DNA of 50,870 nt from DASUFP01 sp036274495. GTDB lineage: Bacteria > Bacteroidota > Bacteroidia > AKYH767-A > OLB10. The notes beneath the pieces are model-generated. The model was not told the DNA's origin, did not search any database, and worked only from the letters and a program-made list of their open reading frames with translations. Made by a program: the position numbers and the translations under genes. This document shows, piece by piece, positions 17,430-26,911 of the stretch; within the stretch, counting starts at the first letter, position 1, and each line of letters opens with the position of its first letter. The stretch lies in the NCBI GenBank assembly GCA_036274495.1, contig DASUFP010000094.1:1-50870 (forward strand), written 5' to 3'.

Positions 17430-18026
17430 TCAGATACCCAGCTCCAGCTGACTTTTAAGTCTGAAGGATTTCCTGTGATAAGGAGAACGGCCATAGCGGA
17501 GCATAGCCTCTGTATGTGCCGCTGTAGCATAGGCTTTGTTCCGATCCCATCCGTATTGAGGGTATTCATTGTGTAATTCATTCATGAAATCATCCCGGAA
17601 TGTTTTGGCAAGTACGCTTGCGGCTGCAATCGAAGAATACAACCCATCCCCTCCTACTATACAGGTATGGTTGATCCCCTTATATGGCTTAAACCTGTTT
17701 CCATCAATCAACAGCAATTGCGGAAGTGTTTTGAGGTTTTGAACTGCTCTGTGCATTGCTAAAAAGGATGCATTCAGAATATTGATCCTGTCAATTTCAT
17801 GGTGATCACAACTGCCTACCCCCCACGAAACCGAATCCCTCATAATGACCCCCCTGAGAATCTGTCTGTCGCTTTCCTTCATTTTTTTGGAGTCGTTCAG
17901 CAACGGGTGAGTAAAACCGGGCGGCAGAATGACAGCCGCGGCAAATACAGGACCGGCCAAACAGCCTCTTCCGGCCTCATCACATCCGGCTACCGGTCCT
18001 TCTGAAAATGGATATTCCGTGAGCAT
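17430..18026 (-). CDS. rnhB: Ribonuclease HII
   Basis: 198 residues, the standard length. It nicks RNA in RNA-DNA hybrids and removes misincorporated ribonucleotides. The acidic active site is visible in GCDEAGRGCLAGPV (Asp16, Glu17), LLIDGNRF (third Asp, ~109) and the later KTFRDDFM segment (Asp). It is divergent from the flippase gene with 50 bases between them. Confidence 0.96.
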   Translation of the reverse strand: MLTEYPFSEGPVAGCDEAGRGCLAGPVFAAAVILPPGFTHPLLNDSKKMKESDRQILRGVIMRDSVSWGVGSCDHHEIDRINILNASFLAMHRAVQNLKTLPQLLLIDGNRFKPYKGINHTCIVGGDGLYSSIAAASVLAKTFRDDFMNELHNEYPQYGWDRNKAYATAAHTEAMLRYGRSPYHRKSFRLKSQLELGI

Positions 18027-18052
18027 TTATCAGTCCTGTCGCTTAATTCGGT

Positions 18053-18060
18053 TAAATTTG
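18053..18060 (+). promoter_or_regulatory. Exact -7 box (TAAATTTG) of the flippase gene
   Basis: TAAATTTG matches TAnnTTTG fully and sits 17 bases before the start codon, giving a very short leader. A TTG at the right -33 distance is not evident. Confidence 0.6.
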
Positions 18061-18076
18061 CACCTTCTTTGGCATA

Positions 18077-19525
18077 ATGCAAAAAAAATTTATCACCAAT
18101 CTGGCCTTCCTGTTGCTGCTCAACCTGGTGATCAAGCCATTCTGGTTGCTGGGAATTGACAGGACGGTACAAAATACCGTCGGAGCAGAAGCTTATGGCC
18201 ATTATTACGCATTATTCAATTTCACTTTTCTCTTCAATATCCTCCTCGATTTGGGGATCACAAATTTTAATAACCGGAATATTGCTCAAAACCGTCATTT
18301 ACTGGACAAGCACCTGGCTGGAATAATTCTTTTGAGGGTTTTACTTGCAGTAGGCTATGTTATTGTAAGTCTGATAGTTGCAGCATTTTTGGGTTATGAG
18401 TCAGGCCAATATGAACTGCTGGGTATTCTCATTCTGAATCAGATTCTGATCTCCTTTATTCTCTATCTCAGATCCAATATATCCGCATTGCATCTCTTTA
18501 AAACAGACAGTATCATCTCTGTGCTCGACAGAGCCATCATGATTGTGGTATGTGGTATGATGCTTTGGGGATCTCTTCCGGGATTTAAATTCACTATTCA
18601 ATATTTTGTGTGGGCCCAAACCGGTGCTTATATTGTAACGGTGCTCTTTTGTCTTTTGGTGATTTCAGGCAGAGCAAAAATCAAAAAACTGAACTGGAGC
18701 ACCCCGTTTTTTCTGATGATTCTGAGACAAGCCTATCCTTATGCAATTCTCATTTTGCTAATGACGTTTTATAACCGGATCGATTCTGTGATGCTTGAAA
18801 GGTTGCTTACCGACGGATCGAAGCAGGCAGGCATCTATGCACAGGCATTTCGATTGTTGGATGCATCCAATATGATAGCCTATCTGTTTGCCGGATTGTT
18901 GTTGCCTATGTTCGCCCATATGCTCAAACACAAGGAAGATATTTCTGCTTTGTTACGGCTTGCCTATTCATTATTGGCTGTTCCTGCAATTACTCTGGGA
19001 ATTATAGCACTGTTTTATGCACATGAAATTATGAATATGCTTTATGTGGAACACGTTGCTGATTCTTCAATTGTATTCTCCGTTTTGATGTGTTGCTTTT
19101 TTGCTATTTCTACCACATATGTATACGGAACACTGCTCACAGCAAATGGCAACCTGAAGCAATTAAATGGTATGGCTGCATTAGGCATGGTTCTTAATCT
19201 CAGCATGAATTTTTACCTCATCCCTAAATACCAGGCCACCGGAGCAGCTATTTCCAGTCTCATCACACAATCAGTTACCGCTTTTGTACAAGTCGTACTT
19301 TGTTATAAATTATTTCATCTGACCCCGGATAAAAAGATAATCCTTCGCTTTTTCACTTTTATCAGTTGCGGACTGCTTATAGCTTGGCTGTTCAAACAAT
19401 CAACATTTTCCTGGCTGGTTGATGTAATTGGAACAATTGCTCTTTGCGCATTTATGGCTGTACTTTTGAAACTGATCAATGTCAGAGAAATAATTTTTAC
19501 GCTACGCAAGGAAGGCAGCATTTAA
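18077..19525 (+). CDS. Polysaccharide biosynthesis flippase (Wzx/MOP family)
   Basis: 482 residues, almost entirely hydrophobic with about 12-14 predicted transmembrane segments, and the MOP-family pattern: an N-terminal INNER segment with FNFTFLFNILLDLGITNFNNRNIA, a mid-protein LLMTFYNRIDSVMLERLL, and LNLSMNFYLIPKYQATGAAISSLITQ near residue 390. These proteins flip lipid-linked sugar units across the inner membrane. It is followed 180 bases later by a chain-length protein and an O-antigen-ligase-like gene, which supports a role in surface polysaccharide export. No glycosyltransferases or nucleotide-sugar genes lie beside it. Confidence 0.9.
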   Translation: MQKKFITNLAFLLLLNLVIKPFWLLGIDRTVQNTVGAEAYGHYYALFNFTFLFNILLDLGITNFNNRNIAQNRHLLDKHLAGIILLRVLLAVGYVIVSLIVAAFLGYESGQYELLGILILNQILISFILYLRSNISALHLFKTDSIISVLDRAIMIVVCGMMLWGSLPGFKFTIQYFVWAQTGAYIVTVLFCLLVISGRAKIKKLNWSTPFFLMILRQAYPYAILILLMTFYNRIDSVMLERLLTDGSKQAGIYAQAFRLLDASNMIAYLFAGLLLPMFAHMLKHKEDISALLRLAYSLLAVPAITLGIIALFYAHEIMNMLYVEHVADSSIVFSVLMCCFFAISTTYVYGTLLTANGNLKQLNGMAALGMVLNLSMNFYLIPKYQATGAAISSLITQSVTAFVQVVLCYKLFHLTPDKKIILRFFTFISCGLLIAWLFKQSTFSWLVDVIGTIALCAFMAVLLKLINVREIIFTLRKEGSI

Positions 19526-19667
19526 TCGTTAGAGGGTCATCTTCAGGGTCCTTATAACGTTTAAGCTCTCCAGCAGATATACCCAATCAATTGTAAGCTA
19601 TCTACTTGTATTTCAAACACTTACATTTATTGTTAACCCTCCGTAAAGGGCGAGGGCATATTTTTTT

Positions 19668-19675
19668 TATTTTTG
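19668..19675 (+). promoter_or_regulatory. Exact -7 box (TATTTTTG) before the chain-length protein gene
   Basis: TATTTTTG fits TAnnTTTG and ends 30 bases before the ATG at 19706. It implies the Wzz-like and ligase-like genes are transcribed separately from the flippase. The -33 element is poor. Confidence 0.5.
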
Positions 19676-19705
19676 CCCGCCTGCAACTAATGCAACTAAT
19701 TGAAA

Positions 19706-20677
19706 ATGACTAAAGAACCAACTTCTGCTGCTGCTTTTAATTCAACTTTTATTTTTCAAGCACTTTGGAAATATAAAAAACACCTGATAATTATAACAGT
19801 GTTGTCTGTTGCTGCTTCGGCATTCTTTTCATCAGATTGGTTCATAAAACCTAAGTACAAATCCAACGCTATTGTTTACCCTTCGAATCTCATACCCTAC
19901 TCTACCGAAAGTCCGACAGAACAAATGTTGCAGATCTTTGAATCTGAAGACATACGTAAACAATTGATCAAGGATTTTGACCTGATGAAACATTATGATA
20001 TTGATTCAAATCAGCGTTATCCTCAATATTACCTTTATCTCCAAATGGATGAAAACATTAAGGTGGACAAAACAAAATTCGAGTCTGTTGAGATTGAAGT
20101 TTGGGATACCAAGCCTGAGATTGCAAAAGCAATGGTGGATTCAATTATTTCCAAATTCAATCAAAAGGCCAGAACCGTACAGCGTGAAAAGACAAGTGAA
20201 GTAGTGATTATTTACAAAAATCAGTTAGAACAGAAGAAAGCTGAAATGGACAGCATGGAAATGGCTCTTAAGAATATCAGAGAAAAATATGGAATTATTG
20301 ATGTAGAAGGACAGGTAGAGTCATTTTCCAGAGCTTATTACTTTGCCATGACCGAAGGAAAAGCAGGTAACAATGGCAACCGGCCAATAGACAAGGTTTT
20401 TACTAACCTCACAACTCATGCCGGTGATTACATAGCTCTTAAAGAACATCTCTGGAGGGAACGCGGAACTTACAATGATTTAAAAGTTAAATATGAGGAT
20501 GTTTTAAAGGATCTTACCAAGGAACTCACCTATAGTAATATAATTACAAGTCCACGAGTTGCTGAAAAGAAATCATACCCTGTACGAAGCCTCATTGTGC
20601 TGATGTTTACCTGTTCGGCATTATTGGTTGCAGCTATTGTTATTATTTTCATTGAAAACCGTACCCGCGTTTTCTGA
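19706..20677 (+). CDS. Wzz/GumC-like polysaccharide chain-length protein without kinase domain
   Basis: About 323 residues from ATG 19706 (a TTG two codons earlier is also possible). Two transmembrane helices bracket the protein: residues ~25-47 (HLIIITVLSVAASAFF) and ~290-315 (LIVLMFTCSALLVAAIVIIF), with the pre-TM2 motif ITSPRVAEKKSYPVR typical of this class. Between them is a periplasmic domain with a long helical, coiled-coil-like stretch (YKNQLEQKKAEMDSMEMALKNI). This is the topology of polysaccharide co-polymerases that set chain length. There is no Walker motif or Tyr-rich tail, so any bacterial tyrosine kinase would have to be encoded elsewhere. The ligase-like gene follows 10 bases later. 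Confidence 0.82.
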   Translation: MTKEPTSAAAFNSTFIFQALWKYKKHLIIITVLSVAASAFFSSDWFIKPKYKSNAIVYPSNLIPYSTESPTEQMLQIFESEDIRKQLIKDFDLMKHYDIDSNQRYPQYYLYLQMDENIKVDKTKFESVEIEVWDTKPEIAKAMVDSIISKFNQKARTVQREKTSEVVIIYKNQLEQKKAEMDSMEMALKNIREKYGIIDVEGQVESFSRAYYFAMTEGKAGNNGNRPIDKVFTNLTTHAGDYIALKEHLWRERGTYNDLKVKYEDVLKDLTKELTYSNIITSPRVAEKKSYPVRSLIVLMFTCSALLVAAIVIIFIENRTRVF

Positions 20678-20687
20678 AAATGGGAAA

Positions 20688-22154
20688 ATGGTAATCGATT
20701 CCGTTAAACCCCGTTCATTAGTTCTGCTTTACAGCACCGTTCTGCTTTTTGGCATTGCAGGTACAATCGCTTTTATTTTAGGGTATCCGGTTTTTTTGGC
20801 TTTACCCGTATTAGCACTTGTAATCATATCAGGAATATACAGGTTGGAAAACCTCATGTATTTTGCGGTTCTGATTACCCCTCTATCAATTAATCTGGCG
20901 AAAACCAGCTTAGGAATTGGTGTGAGCCTGCCTTCTGAACCACTGATGTTCGGTATAATGCTTTTGTTTTTCTTTCATTTGTTCACCGGAAATGATATTG
21001 ATAAAAAAATTCTTATCCATCCCGTAAGCATTGTTATATTAATTCATTTGTCGTGGATGCTTGTTACAACCATTACAAGCACCATGTTTATTGTTTCCTT
21101 TAAAGCAACGCTGGCGCAAATTTGCTATATAACTGTATTTTTTTATCTCGCCGCTCATTCCTTCAGAAACCCGCTTAATATCCGGAAATTTGTCTGGTTG
21201 TATATGATTCCGCTTTCGCTTGTTATAGTTTATACGACCCTTAATCACGCTGCCGCAGGATTTACGGAAAAAGCGGCCCATACTTCAATGGTTCCGTTTT
21301 ACAACGATCATACAGCGTATGCCGCAGCCATTGCCATGTATATTCCGGTTGTTTTTGGGTTTTTGGATGACAAAGGCTCCAGAAAACTTGTTCGGGTTAC
21401 AGCTGTTTTCTTTTTGATTCTCTTCCTTGTTGCTATTGTTCTTTCGTATACCCGTGCTTCCTGGTTAAGCCTGGTAGCTGCGCTTGTTTGTTATTTCATA
21501 TTTCTGTTACGAATCAGGACCTGGTTTGTTATTTCGGGTATTTTGGGTGTGATTGTGTTGTATCTGTCATTTCAAACCCGGATAAAAATGGAACTCGAAC
21601 AAACGGATGAACAATCATCAACGGATTATACTTCACATGTTGAATCAATGTCCAATATTTCAACAGATGCATCCAATGTAGAACGACTCAACCGTTGGGC
21701 TTGTGCGTTTCGTATGTTCAACGAAAAACCAATTACCGGATGGGGACCCGGAACGTATATGTTTCAATACGGGCCTTTTCAGAAATCAAGTGAAAAAACA
21801 ATAATATCTACCAATTTCGGAGAAGCCGGCAACGCTCACAGTGAGTATTTCGGCCCTCTTGCAGAACAGGGATTACCCGGATCTGTTTTCTTTATTCTGA
21901 TTGGAGTGGTAGTTATTTGGCGGGCTTCAAGAATTATTATTTATAGCAGCGATAAGAATGTAAGAATGCTGACAAAAGCATTTTTACTGGGACTTGTTAC
22001 CTACTGGGTTCATGGAATGATGAATAACTTTTTAGATACCGAAAAAGCATCCGTTCCTTTTTGGGGATTTATTGCTGCTATAGTTGCAATCGATTTATAC
22101 CACTTCAGATCGTCTGCCAACGGTAAAATTACCGATGCTACTTCAACCGTTTGA
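20688..22154 (+). CDS. O-antigen ligase family (Wzy/WaaL-like) membrane protein
   Basis: About 488 residues from ATG 20688; a longer frame from 20628 would overlap the upstream gene by 50 bases and is less likely. There are about 11-12 hydrophobic segments. The central region has a large periplasmic loop with the family motif around GWGPGTYMFQYGPFQ and NAHSEYFGPLAEQGLPGSVFF, where the H-S-E-Y residues match the conserved part of WaaL/Wzy_C proteins. It either polymerises sugar repeats or joins them to an acceptor. The last 17 bases overlap the 3' end of the SpoIIE-phosphatase gene on the other strand. Confidence 0.85.
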   Translation: MVIDSVKPRSLVLLYSTVLLFGIAGTIAFILGYPVFLALPVLALVIISGIYRLENLMYFAVLITPLSINLAKTSLGIGVSLPSEPLMFGIMLLFFFHLFTGNDIDKKILIHPVSIVILIHLSWMLVTTITSTMFIVSFKATLAQICYITVFFYLAAHSFRNPLNIRKFVWLYMIPLSLVIVYTTLNHAAAGFTEKAAHTSMVPFYNDHTAYAAAIAMYIPVVFGFLDDKGSRKLVRVTAVFFLILFLVAIVLSYTRASWLSLVAALVCYFIFLLRIRTWFVISGILGVIVLYLSFQTRIKMELEQTDEQSSTDYTSHVESMSNISTDASNVERLNRWACAFRMFNEKPITGWGPGTYMFQYGPFQKSSEKTIISTNFGEAGNAHSEYFGPLAEQGLPGSVFFILIGVVVIWRASRIIIYSSDKNVRMLTKAFLLGLVTYWVHGMMNNFLDTEKASVPFWGFIAAIVAIDLYHFRSSANGKITDATSTV

Positions 22155-23415
22155 AAAGCCTGAGGCTTAAAAACGTCACATCATCATTAAACTCCTGTTC
22201 TTTTCTGAATAAATCAAATGCGGTAACCATGTTGTTGTGCATGTGATTCATGGACTCAGCATCCTGATGTTTTTTAATTAATTCAGCAAGCGTATCTAAA
22301 CCCAATGCAACACCTTCTGAATCTTCCATCTCAGTAACCCCATCGGTATAACAAAATAAAAGTGCATTGTCCTGATACTCTACTTCACCAGTATGTAAAA
22401 AAGGCAGTTCATCAAACATACCCAGTCCGGTAGTTCCGTTATCCAATGGCAGAATATTCGAATTATTCAATAATAACGGCGGATGGTGGCCGGCATTTAT
22501 GTAATTTATTTTTCCATTTACTGTATCAATACACGCTATAAAGAAGGTAATAAACCTGTCACCTTTAGCCGTTTTAAATACCCGTTCATTCAGCTCACGG
22601 ATGATGTCAGGCAGCGAATCGGTATGTTTAACCAATGCATGCAGATTTGCCTGAAAGTTCGACATTAATAAGGCAGCAGCCATTCCTTTACCCGATACAT
22701 CGGCCATGCATACAAGAGCCTTGTTATCGCCTATTGGAATGAAATCATAATAATCGCCTCCCACTTGAGAATGGGGAATATACGTTGCAGCAATATCCAG
22801 CATTGAATTGGATACCAAATCAGTGGGAAAAAGCATTGCCTGCATCTGAGCTGCCATATCCAGTTCACGCTGCATTACTGCTCTCCTGACCGATTCCTTT
22901 GCCAGCCGCTTATTTTCAATTGCAACCACAATTACATTTGTAATAGTATGAATATAGGTTACAGTTTCTCGTTTTAAAGCCTGCATTTGCTCCTCAACGC
23001 CTCCGATCAGAGCAAATGCCAATGGTCGATCCTGATGCACTACGGGAACAATCGTTTCAAAACCGGAAGGTATGGAAATTTGAACAGCAGGATCAGCCGA
23101 ATACGTTAACAAATCTTCAGCTAAAGCGCCCAATTCGATGGACTCAGTGGAGGCATTGTAGGATGTTGCAATACGCCATTCACCATCGTGGACAAGCAGT
23201 AACATTCGACCAACTTTCAAATGGTTTTCAAGCACCGACCGGTAAATCTCATACAATCCCTCGGTAGGCAGATTGTAATTGATTGCCTTGGTAATTTGTA
23301 AAAGCCAGTGAAGCTGAAGTTTTTTAGATTCCAGTTCCTGTAAGATGGAGTCGGTTGATGTTGTTGTCAATTCAGGGTGTTTGTGTTTTATCAGGTTTTG
23401 AAAGGTATTCTGCAA
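22138..23415 (-). CDS. GAF-SpoIIE family serine phosphatase (RsbU-like)
   Basis: Up to 425 residues. A short N-terminal helix leads to a GAF-type sensor domain (residues ~40-175), a linker helix, and a C-terminal PP2C-like SpoIIE domain with the metal-binding motifs VGGDYYDFI, CMADVSGKGMAAALLMSNF, INAGHHPPLLL and FCYTDGVTEMED. Such phosphatases dephosphorylate anti-sigma factor antagonists in partner-switching pathways; no anti-sigma or antagonist gene is adjacent. The frame starts with TTG at 23415 inside the lpxD-like gene; a TTG at 23370, just after that gene's TGA, is an alternative. It is probably cotranscribed with the lpxD-like gene. The 3' end overlaps the convergent ligase gene by 17 bases. 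Confidence 0.85.
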   Translation of the reverse strand: MQNTFQNLIKHKHPELTTTSTDSILQELESKKLQLHWLLQITKAINYNLPTEGLYEIYRSVLENHLKVGRMLLLVHDGEWRIATSYNASTESIELGALAEDLLTYSADPAVQISIPSGFETIVPVVHQDRPLAFALIGGVEEQMQALKRETVTYIHTITNVIVVAIENKRLAKESVRRAVMQRELDMAAQMQAMLFPTDLVSNSMLDIAATYIPHSQVGGDYYDFIPIGDNKALVCMADVSGKGMAAALLMSNFQANLHALVKHTDSLPDIIRELNERVFKTAKGDRFITFFIACIDTVNGKINYINAGHHPPLLLNNSNILPLDNGTTGLGMFDELPFLHTGEVEYQDNALLFCYTDGVTEMEDSEGVALGLDTLAELIKKHQDAESMNHMHNNMVTAFDLFRKEQEFNDDVTFLSLRLFKRLK

Positions 23416-24316
23416 CTCTTTTCATGGCAGCCATTTCCTTCATTTTATCACGGGCTTCCTGTACAGGACTTCCGAAATAAACCTTCCCTCCTTCGATTGT
23501 TTTAGCAACACCTGATTGTGCGTATACAACCGCCCCTTTGCCTATTACTAGGTCCTTGTTTACGCCAACCTGTCCCCACAAAATCACGTCATCTTCTATT
23601 CTGGCAACACCGGCTATTCCTACCTGAGCAGCAAACAGGCAATTTTTTCCAATCACAGTATCGTGGCCAATATGTATGTGATTATCGAGTTTGGTTCCCT
23701 CACCAATCACCGTGTCGCCTGAAACACCTTTATCAATGGTGCACGAAGCACCAATTTCAACTCTGTTTTGAATGATAACCCTGCCACAGGATTCCATCTT
23801 GTCATAACCTTCAGGTCTTCGTTTAAAATAAAATGCATCACTTCCGATAACGGTATTGGCATGTATGATAACATCGTTTCCAACCTGACAATGATCGTAA
23901 ATCACCACACCGGGATGTAATAAACAATTGCTTCCGATGCTTACATGATTACCAATAAAAACTCCGGGTTGTACAACCGTTCCGGAACCAATTGTTGCAG
24001 TTGGAGCAATCATAGCGCCGGAAGGCTCAAAAGGTCTGTATTTTTTTACAATGGACACATAATCCCTGAAAGGATCATCGCTGAACAACAGCGCTTTTCC
24101 TGAAGGACAATCCACTTCCTTATTGATAATTATAAAGGTAGCTGCCGAATGCAATGCCTTGTCGTAATATTTGGGATGGTCAACAAAAGTGATATCACCT
24201 GTTGTTACCATATGTATTTCATTTATCCCGGTAACGGACAGGGTGCCGTCACCAATGACCCTGGATCCTGTAAGTTGTGCCAGGTCGGCTAGTTTAACTG
24301 GGTTTTCAAATCGCAT
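23372..24316 (-). CDS. lpxD: LpxD-type UDP-3-O-acylglucosamine N-acyltransferase
   Basis: 314 residues. An N-terminal uridine-binding domain (with ITFVDHPKYYDKALHSAAT) is followed by a left-handed beta helix of hexapeptide repeats (GSGTVVQPGVFIGNHVSIGS onward) and a short C-terminal helix. HIGHDTVIGKNCLFAAQVGIAG contains the conserved His region. LpxD adds the N-linked acyl chain in lipid A synthesis. Bacteroidota often carry two LpxD-like genes, and this one stands apart from lpxA/lpxC/fabZ, so it may be the accessory paralogue. Its end overlaps the SpoIIE gene frame by up to 44 bases. Confidence 0.82.
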   Translation of the reverse strand: MRFENPVKLADLAQLTGSRVIGDGTLSVTGINEIHMVTTGDITFVDHPKYYDKALHSAATFIIINKEVDCPSGKALLFSDDPFRDYVSIVKKYRPFEPSGAMIAPTATIGSGTVVQPGVFIGNHVSIGSNCLLHPGVVIYDHCQVGNDVIIHANTVIGSDAFYFKRRPEGYDKMESCGRVIIQNRVEIGASCTIDKGVSGDTVIGEGTKLDNHIHIGHDTVIGKNCLFAAQVGIAGVARIEDDVILWGQVGVNKDLVIGKGAVVYAQSGVAKTIEGGKVYFGSPVQEARDKMKEMAAMKRVAEYLSKPDKTQTP

Positions 24317-24334
24317 CGCTCTGAGCTATAGACG

Positions 24335-24369
24335 CAAAAATACGCAACCACTCTTGATTATTCAGCCAA
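24335..24369 (-). promoter_or_regulatory. Promoter of the lpxD-like gene
   Basis: On the minus strand TATTTTTG (24342-24335) matches TAnnTTTG exactly and TTG (24369-24367) lies 24 bases upstream, one base beyond the usual 17-23 spacing. The start codon at 24316 is 18 bases downstream of the box. Confidence 0.55.
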
Positions 24370-24535
24370 TCTGATAGGATACGTCTATTACTGTTTTCCA
24401 CCATAATACTTATTGACTTTGAACTTTGAACACCTGCAAACTCATGTAACCCCTGCCTTGGAGTCCAAAACCTGAAAAAACAAGAAAATACCTGTAAAAC
24501 AGTTCATTCGTAACAAAAATGACCAATAAAAAGGC

Positions 24536-24543
24536 TACCTTTG
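24536..24543 (+). promoter_or_regulatory. Exact -7 box (TACCTTTG) of typA
   Basis: TACCTTTG fits TAnnTTTG and is 48 bases before the typA ATG. It overlaps the TTG that begins the longest open frame, which supports the internal ATG at 24592 as the true start. Confidence 0.55.
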
Positions 24544-24591
24544 CACCTCTCAAAAACCCAGGGTGGCAGGCCCTCCAACCGAAAACACAAA

Positions 24592-26400
24592 ATGCAGAGT
24601 ATCAGGAACATAGCAATTATTGCCCACGTTGACCATGGCAAAACAACATTGGTGGATAAAATTTTGCACCAGTCGAAGCTTTTTCGTGAGAACCAACATA
24701 TGGGAGAACTGATCCTGGATAACAATGATCTGGAGCGGGAAAGAGGGATTACTATTGTTGCCAAGAACGTCTCTGTTAATTACAAGGGCACCAAAATTAA
24801 TATTATTGATACCCCTGGTCACGCCGACTTTGGAGGTGAAGTTGAGCGAGTGCTTACTATGGCCGATGGTGTTTTGCTATTGGTGGATGCATTTGAAGGA
24901 CCCATGCCTCAAACCCGGTTTGTTCTTCAGAAGGCACTTCAGGCAGGTTTAAAACCAATACTCGTAATTAATAAAGTTGATAAGGAAAACTGCAGACCCG
25001 ACGAAGTTCATGATTCGGTATTTGAGTTGTTTTTTAATCTCGATGCCACAGAAGAACAATTGAACTTTCCAACTGTATATGGTTCTTCTAAGCAAGGCTG
25101 GATGTCTGACGATTATAAAAAGCCCACCCAGGACGTTACAGCATTACTTGATATAATTGTTTCCTATGTACCTCCTGCTCCTCAAAGAGAAGGAACTCCG
25201 CAAATGCTGATAACATCACTCGACTATTCATCGTTTGTAGGAAGAATTGCCATCGGAAGAGTACATCGGGGATTTCTGAAAGAGAACATGCCGGTAACCC
25301 TTGTCAAAAAAGATGGAAAACTCATCAAATCGCGCATTAAAGAACTGATGACATTTGAGGGTCTTGGTAAAACAAAAGTTACCAATGTTGCTTGTGGTGA
25401 CATATGTGCCATAGTAGGTTTGGAAAATTTTGAAATTGGAGATACGGTTGCCGATTTTGAAAACCCCGAAGCCTTGAAGCCGGTAGCGGTCGACGAACCT
25501 ACAATGAGCATGTTGTTTACCATTAACACTTCACCTTTTTTTGGTAAAGAGGGCAAGTTTGTAACCTCCCGTCATTTACGCGACAGACTGTTTAAAGAAC
25601 TGGAGAAAAATCTTGCGCTTCGGGTTGAAGAAACCGGTTCACCGGATTCTTATATTGTGTTTGGACGTGGAATCCTGCATTTGTCAATCCTCATTGAAAC
25701 GATGCGCCGTGAGGGGTATGAGTTACAGGTTGGACAACCTCAGGTAATAATAAAGGAAATTGAAGGGCAACGTTGTGAACCTATAGAAGCACTGACTATT
25801 GATGTGCCCGCAGAAGTTGCCGGAAAGGTTATTGAACTGGTAACACAGCGTAAAGGCGAGTTACTTGTAATGGAACCTAAAGGCGATTTACAGCATCTGG
25901 AATTTGATATTCCCGCAAGAGGAATTATCGGGTTGCGAAATCAGGTCCTTACCGCAACTGCAGGGGAGGCTATTATGGCACATCGGTTTAAAGGATACGA
26001 ACCTTGGAAAGGAACCATCCCCGGAAGAATTAACGGGGTTCTTATCAGTATGGACAAGGGTGCTTCAACAGCCTATTCAATCGACAAAATGCAGGATCGC
26101 GGTGCCTTCTTTATCAGTCCGGGAGAAGAGGTATATGCCGGTCAGGTGATTGGAGAACATATTCGGCCGGGAGATCTGGTTATAAACGTAACCAGAGCAA
26201 AACAACTGACCAATTTCCGTGCTGCCGGAAGTGACGATAATGTTAGAATTACACCTAAAATTAATTTTTCTTTGGAAGAATCGCTCGAATATATTGAGTG
26301 GGATGAGTATGTTGAACTGACTCCAAAATCAATCAGGCTGAGAAAAATATATCTCGATGAAAACGAAAGAAAGCGCCAGCAAAAAAAGGTGCTTGCCTGA
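24592..26400 (+). CDS. typA: Translational GTPase TypA/BipA
   Basis: 602 residues from ATG 24592, the typical length. The ribosome-associated GTPase helps 50S assembly and stress adaptation. The G domain is complete: AHVDHGKTTLVDKIL (P-loop), RERGITI, DTPGHADFGGE (G3), INKVDKEN (G4) and a GSSKQGW-like G5 region, followed by domains II, III, V and the specific C-terminal domain (IPARGIIGLRNQVLTATAGEAIMAHRF and the late RIRPG-type loop). The 17 codons upstream of 24592 in frame look non-coding. It converges with a lipoprotein gene (3 bases apart). Confidence 0.96.
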   Translation: MQSIRNIAIIAHVDHGKTTLVDKILHQSKLFRENQHMGELILDNNDLERERGITIVAKNVSVNYKGTKINIIDTPGHADFGGEVERVLTMADGVLLLVDAFEGPMPQTRFVLQKALQAGLKPILVINKVDKENCRPDEVHDSVFELFFNLDATEEQLNFPTVYGSSKQGWMSDDYKKPTQDVTALLDIIVSYVPPAPQREGTPQMLITSLDYSSFVGRIAIGRVHRGFLKENMPVTLVKKDGKLIKSRIKELMTFEGLGKTKVTNVACGDICAIVGLENFEIGDTVADFENPEALKPVAVDEPTMSMLFTINTSPFFGKEGKFVTSRHLRDRLFKELEKNLALRVEETGSPDSYIVFGRGILHLSILIETMRREGYELQVGQPQVIIKEIEGQRCEPIEALTIDVPAEVAGKVIELVTQRKGELLVMEPKGDLQHLEFDIPARGIIGLRNQVLTATAGEAIMAHRFKGYEPWKGTIPGRINGVLISMDKGASTAYSIDKMQDRGAFFISPGEEVYAGQVIGEHIRPGDLVINVTRAKQLTNFRAAGSDDNVRITPKINFSLEESLEYIEWDEYVELTPKSIRLRKIYLDENERKRQQKKVLA

Positions 26401-26403
26401 AAA

Positions 26404-26847
26404 TTAATCACTGCATCGTTTATACAAAGCGTAAGTCGACTTATCAGTCAGCATGCCACTATGAGATAGTGTCATCCTTTTCTCCTGACCATCATCATCC
26501 ATAAACAAGAGCAGCCGTTCTTCGTTAATCATGAACTCCCCTATTTCACAGGTACCATGATAGAGCAACTTGCCATTGTTCGATACCTCCATCTTCAAAT
26601 CATTGTCGAACTTAATTTTATACGTTTTTGAAATAAAACAGCGTCCTGCAATAAAAGCTCTTACCGAATCAATATTAGCAATATCGACCAATAGGGTACC
26701 CTCAACTTTATGGTTGTCCAAATCCTCATCAGAATAATAATAGGATCGCTTTTTCTCGCTCTTTTGTAAACAACCACTCATTCCAACTCCTGCTATCAGA
26801 AGAAATAAGAGTATGCGAATGCGATAGTTGCAGATGGGGGGAATCAT
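26404..26847 (-). CDS. Small lipoprotein of unknown function
   Basis: About 147 residues from ATG 26847 (a TTG at 26871 would add 8 residues). The signal RIRILLFLLIAGVGMSGC has a lipobox with Cys as acceptor. After a charged linker (KSEKKRSYYYSDEDLDNH) comes a small beta-rich domain with two further Cys (GRCFISKTY and GTCEIGEF). It probably sits in the periplasm or outer membrane. I do not recognise the family. It lies between typA (convergent) and efp (same strand, 65 bases upstream). Confidence 0.7.
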   Translation of the reverse strand: MIPPICNYRIRILLFLLIAGVGMSGCLQKSEKKRSYYYSDEDLDNHKVEGTLLVDIANIDSVRAFIAGRCFISKTYKIKFDNDLKMEVSNNGKLLYHGTCEIGEFMINEERLLLFMDDDGQEKRMTLSHSGMLTDKSTYALYKRCSD

Positions 26848-26911
26848 GCACTTAAATTTAGATAATCGCAATCAATTTAAGCTGCACTTTGCAGCTAAGT
26901 AACAGGAATAG

